Assembly: GCF_004337365.2 (NCBI RefSeq) | Contig: NZ_CP044016.1 | Span: 1,736,001-1,800,000 of the forward strand | Direction of reading: 5' to 3' | Length of the DNA stretch: 64,000 bases | Source: Rhizosphaericola mali | GTDB lineage: Bacteria > Bacteroidota > Bacteroidia > Chitinophagales > Chitinophagaceae | The notes under the pieces: model-generated | What the model saw: only the letters and a program-made list of their open reading frames with translations | Told to the model about the DNA's origin: nothing | Database searches by the model: none | Shown: one piece after another, positions 61,546 to 64,000 of the stretch | How the letters are laid out: each line of letters begins with the position of its first letter | Position numbering within the stretch: position 1 is the stretch's first letter | Program-made: the position numbers and the translations under genes

Positions 61546-62553
61546 TTAATTAAATGGATTAAAAGAAATACCTAAATTAAAGTAAAAGTTACCTTGATAA
61601 CTTGTTGTTGCTAATTTATCTGATTTGTATTTTTCTCGGATTGTACCATTCAATGGTTTGATCCATCCAGATCGGCCATAGACTATAAAATGCTTATTGA
61701 TACGATATTCATACATCACACTATTTTTAAATTCGTTTCGATTGAACATGTAGGATTTATTGTTATCTGCCAGAAAATTCGATTTAAAATAATAGGGATT
61801 CGCTTCTAATTCAGAACCAATAGACAAGCGACCATGCTTAAATAGTTGTCGTCTGACATAAACCTGTTTGGGTAAAATAACGTCCAGCATCCACGGCGAG
61901 TTTTTGAAATTATGGATATAAGAGAAACTGGGTAAAATGGGTGCGATGGCATTGGCATTACTCTGTAATACAATACCTACTGTAACTATTGTGGATTCAT
62001 TTTTCTTTAAGATAAGAGATCCAATATAAGAGCCATAAACCATCCCAAAGTTCTTGTTAGAACCATCCGCAGAAACGGATATATTAGAAACAAAAGGTTT
62101 GTTCCACAACTTATCGTAACGAGTATAGTTAAGAGCCGCCCAAAGGTAATGGAAATGCACATCTCGACTTGATGCAATGGTAGGAACGCCATCAGATGGA
62201 ATATCCACGTTTTCAAATGCCAAATGTTCGTATTTGTAACGGGCAGAAGCACTGAGACTCCATTTTTCTTTCTGTATTAAATTATAGTTCATAGCAAGTT
62301 TAAGTCTATTTTGGCTTACTATCCGACCCGTTTCATAGGTTTTGTCGTCCATCTTAGTGGTGTAATTATATTCACCCATTTCATCATATTGGATATCCAA
62401 GAAACGGGTTGATGGAAATTGGTTATTGATATCCTTTGCCAACGAGTTTTGAACAGATTTTATAGAATCTACTGATTGGGCATAAGAACCTGTACTTACC
62501 ATAGACAGTAACACTAGAAGAGCGTACGTTACGATTTTGCTTGATTTATTCAT
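61546..62553 (-). CDS. DUF6268-like outer-membrane beta-barrel protein
   Basis: 335 residues with a signal peptide (1-25, ending SYAQS) and alternating amphipathic strands to a C-terminal FYFNLGISFNPFN with terminal aromatic residues, as in outer-membrane barrels. DUF6268-like proteins are of unknown function. Divergent from the LytS-type kinase at 62776 with a 222-base gap between, and 31 bases after the integrase remnant. Confidence 0.75.
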   Translation of the reverse strand: MNKSSKIVTYALLVLLSMVSTGSYAQSVDSIKSVQNSLAKDINNQFPSTRFLDIQYDEMGEYNYTTKMDDKTYETGRIVSQNRLKLAMNYNLIQKEKWSLSASARYKYEHLAFENVDIPSDGVPTIASSRDVHFHYLWAALNYTRYDKLWNKPFVSNISVSADGSNKNFGMVYGSYIGSLILKKNESTIVTVGIVLQSNANAIAPILPSFSYIHNFKNSPWMLDVILPKQVYVRRQLFKHGRLSIGSELEANPYYFKSNFLADNNKSYMFNRNEFKNSVMYEYRINKHFIVYGRSGWIKPLNGTIREKYKSDKLATTSYQGNFYFNLGISFNPFN

Positions 62554-62775
62554 TTTTAAAAAAGAATTTGATAGTTATTGTGCTTGTTAAGACAAAGAAA
62601 CTTTTAATTATAAAATTCAAATCGACTAAACTGCATAAAACGGACATTTTCGAGCTTAAAAAGGACAGATGCATCAAATACTTTCCAAATATCATTTAGA
62701 ATGCTTTATACGCTATTTTGTCCATTTTAACCCAAACATAAATGCAGCTAGACAAGAGTATTTTATCTTTGTATT

Positions 62776-63792
62776 ATGGTGAAAAACAAACTTCCTTTAG
62801 GCGTTTTCGTCTGTATGGGTCTTGCATTGTTGGGCGTGGTACTAAAAAGCGTATCGGGCTCTTCCGACCTGGCGTGGATAGAGGTATTCAAGTCTATCCT
62901 TTATATGTGGGGGTATAGTAGCATTTGCTTAGTCATTTATAATGCACTCGTAAAAAAGATTGTCTCCAATATATCCAAAATTCAGGTTCGTTATTTAATG
63001 AGCATAGTCAGTATCGTGGCCGTTGGATATTTGATTTATCCCTATTACTATCTATTTTATTTTATAACGACACTAGACAAAGGTTCCTGGATATCGAGTG
63101 AAAGCAATTGGTATAGCGTAATGCTTGCCAGAGGTGTAACAATCAGTGCATTGATGTTTTTTGTGGTGTATTACCTGCAACTATTGCAAGACAAACAAAA
63201 AAGAATACTAGAGATAGAACAATTAAAACAAGCACAACTAGAAGCTAATTTGTCCAACCTGAAAGAACAGCTGAATCCTCATTTCTTATTCAACTCACTT
63301 AATACTTTGAGTTCTTTGACAGAAGAGGAAGTCGTGAAGGACTACGTCTCAGAATTGGCGGATGTATATAGATATATGTTGGCGCACAATAAAATGTCGA
63401 CGGTAACAGTAGAAATGGAGTTGAAATTTGTTCGATCCTATCTTTATATCATGAAAACCAGGATGGGCGAGAATATATGTATAGACCTTCATTTGGATGA
63501 AAATATTAAAAAAATAAAAATTCCTCCTTTGACCTTGCAGATTCTACTGGAAAATGCCATCAAACACAATATTGCTTCTCGCGAGCATCCACTTTATATC
63601 AAGATGTATAATGTGGGATTAGATTACCTGATTATTGAAAACAACTATAATCCAAAAATCCAAATGCAATCCTCAACAGGCATTGGCCTCGGTAATCTTG
63701 CAAAACGGTATCATTTATTATTTGGTAATGAAATCCAGATTATCCATAGTGCCGATTCTTTTACCGTAAAACTCCCTTTACCCCAACTATGA
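62776..63792 (+). CDS. LytS/YehU-type sensor histidine kinase
   Basis: 338 residues: four membrane helices in the first 135 residues, a short coiled coil (KRILEIEQLKQAQLEANLSN), the His_kinase domain with phosphoacceptor His169 in LNPHFLFNSLNTL, N box LLENAIKHNI and G box GIGLGNLAKRYHL. The stop overlaps the response-regulator start by 4 bases (ATGA at 63789). This is the intact counterpart of the decayed pair at 4531-5744. Confidence 0.94.
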   Translation: MVKNKLPLGVFVCMGLALLGVVLKSVSGSSDLAWIEVFKSILYMWGYSSICLVIYNALVKKIVSNISKIQVRYLMSIVSIVAVGYLIYPYYYLFYFITTLDKGSWISSESNWYSVMLARGVTISALMFFVVYYLQLLQDKQKRILEIEQLKQAQLEANLSNLKEQLNPHFLFNSLNTLSSLTEEEVVKDYVSELADVYRYMLAHNKMSTVTVEMELKFVRSYLYIMKTRMGENICIDLHLDENIKKIKIPPLTLQILLENAIKHNIASREHPLYIKMYNVGLDYLIIENNYNPKIQMQSSTGIGLGNLAKRYHLLFGNEIQIIHSADSFTVKLPLPQL

Positions 63793-64000
63793 AAATTTTA
63801 ATTATTGAAGATGAATTAAGTGCGGCAAAAGAGCTGGAGCGTTTACTTTTAAGATATGAACCTTCCATCGAAGTCGTAGCTATAAAGGATTCCGTATCAT
63901 CGTCCATTAGTTTTTTACAATCCAATCCACAGTTGGATTTGATTTTTTCGGATATTCAATTAGCAGACGGTATGTGTTTTGATATTTACAAAACGGTTCA
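63789..64000 (+). CDS. LytTR-type response regulator, 5' part (cut by window end)
   Basis: 70 residues visible, starting MKILIIEDELSAAKELERLL: receiver domain with Glu/Asp pocket (IEDE) and phosphoacceptor Asp in LIFSDIQLADG. Partner of the preceding kinase. The output domain is outside the window; LytTR is expected from the kinase type. Confidence 0.85.
   Translation, partial: MKILIIEDELSAAKELERLLLRYEPSIEVVAIKDSVSSSISFLQSNPQLDLIFSDIQLADGMCFDIYKTV

Overview
The window is a low-GC, gene-dense Bacteroidota chromosome segment. It holds two SusC/SusD loci, a hybrid two-component-type PUL sensor, FecR/ECF-sigma control, the Bacteroidetes tra operon (TraE-F-G-I-J-K-L-M-N), RteC and LytS/LytTR pairs. 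Sphingobacteriia/Chitinophagia-like is the best guess; nothing fixes the genus.

Layout. 1-5.7 kb: a cut-off gene, an RteC-type transfer regulator, a umuDC translesion operon with DoxX and SRAP (HMCES/YedK) genes, then a decayed LytS kinase/LytTR regulator pair. 5.9-21.5 kb: a visibly GC-richer conjugation module (tra genes, a transcription terminator, a GC-rich structured leader, ssb, DUF932, small genes, start of a PRTRC-E gene). It contains no relaxase, coupling protein or integrase, and stops abruptly inside PRTRC-E. 21.5-24.5 kb: a graveyard of broken genes (aldo/keto reductase split by an IS3 element, alcohol dehydrogenase, the DnaE C-terminus). 24.8-35.7 kb: accessory genes. These are a UbiB-like kinase with a TetR regulator, two Crp-type regulator/oxidoreductase pairs, and between them three unknown genes separated by about 130-bp imperfectly palindromic repeats that resemble a cassette array. 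An IS4 element and two small immunity-like genes follow.

35.7-46.1 kb: a SusC(STN)/SusD/zinc metalloprotease/TlpA operon with FecR and a divergent ECF sigma gene, probably an envelope-stress or iron/peptide-type uptake locus under sigma/anti-sigma control. 46.3-60.6 kb: a carbohydrate utilisation locus (SusC, SusD, GH43, clan GH-A enzyme, GH43, GH28), probably for pectic arabinan or related side chains. Its HTCS-type sensor is divided into kinase and AraC-type regulator by a single in-frame stop codon. 60.9-61.5 kb: a 24-bp tRNA 3'-end remnant flanked by three copies of an AATTCGGTTAG repeat and followed by a truncated integrase, the remains of a tRNA-targeted integration site. 61.5-64 kb: an outer-membrane barrel and an intact LytS/LytTR pair, the regulator cut by the window end.

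The observations most worth following are the palindromic-repeat cassette array (28.8-31.0 kb), the tRNA-derived att structure (61 kb), the structured leader before ssb (19.1 kb) and the stop-split sensor (59.8 kb). All identifications are from reading the sequence; no database search was run.
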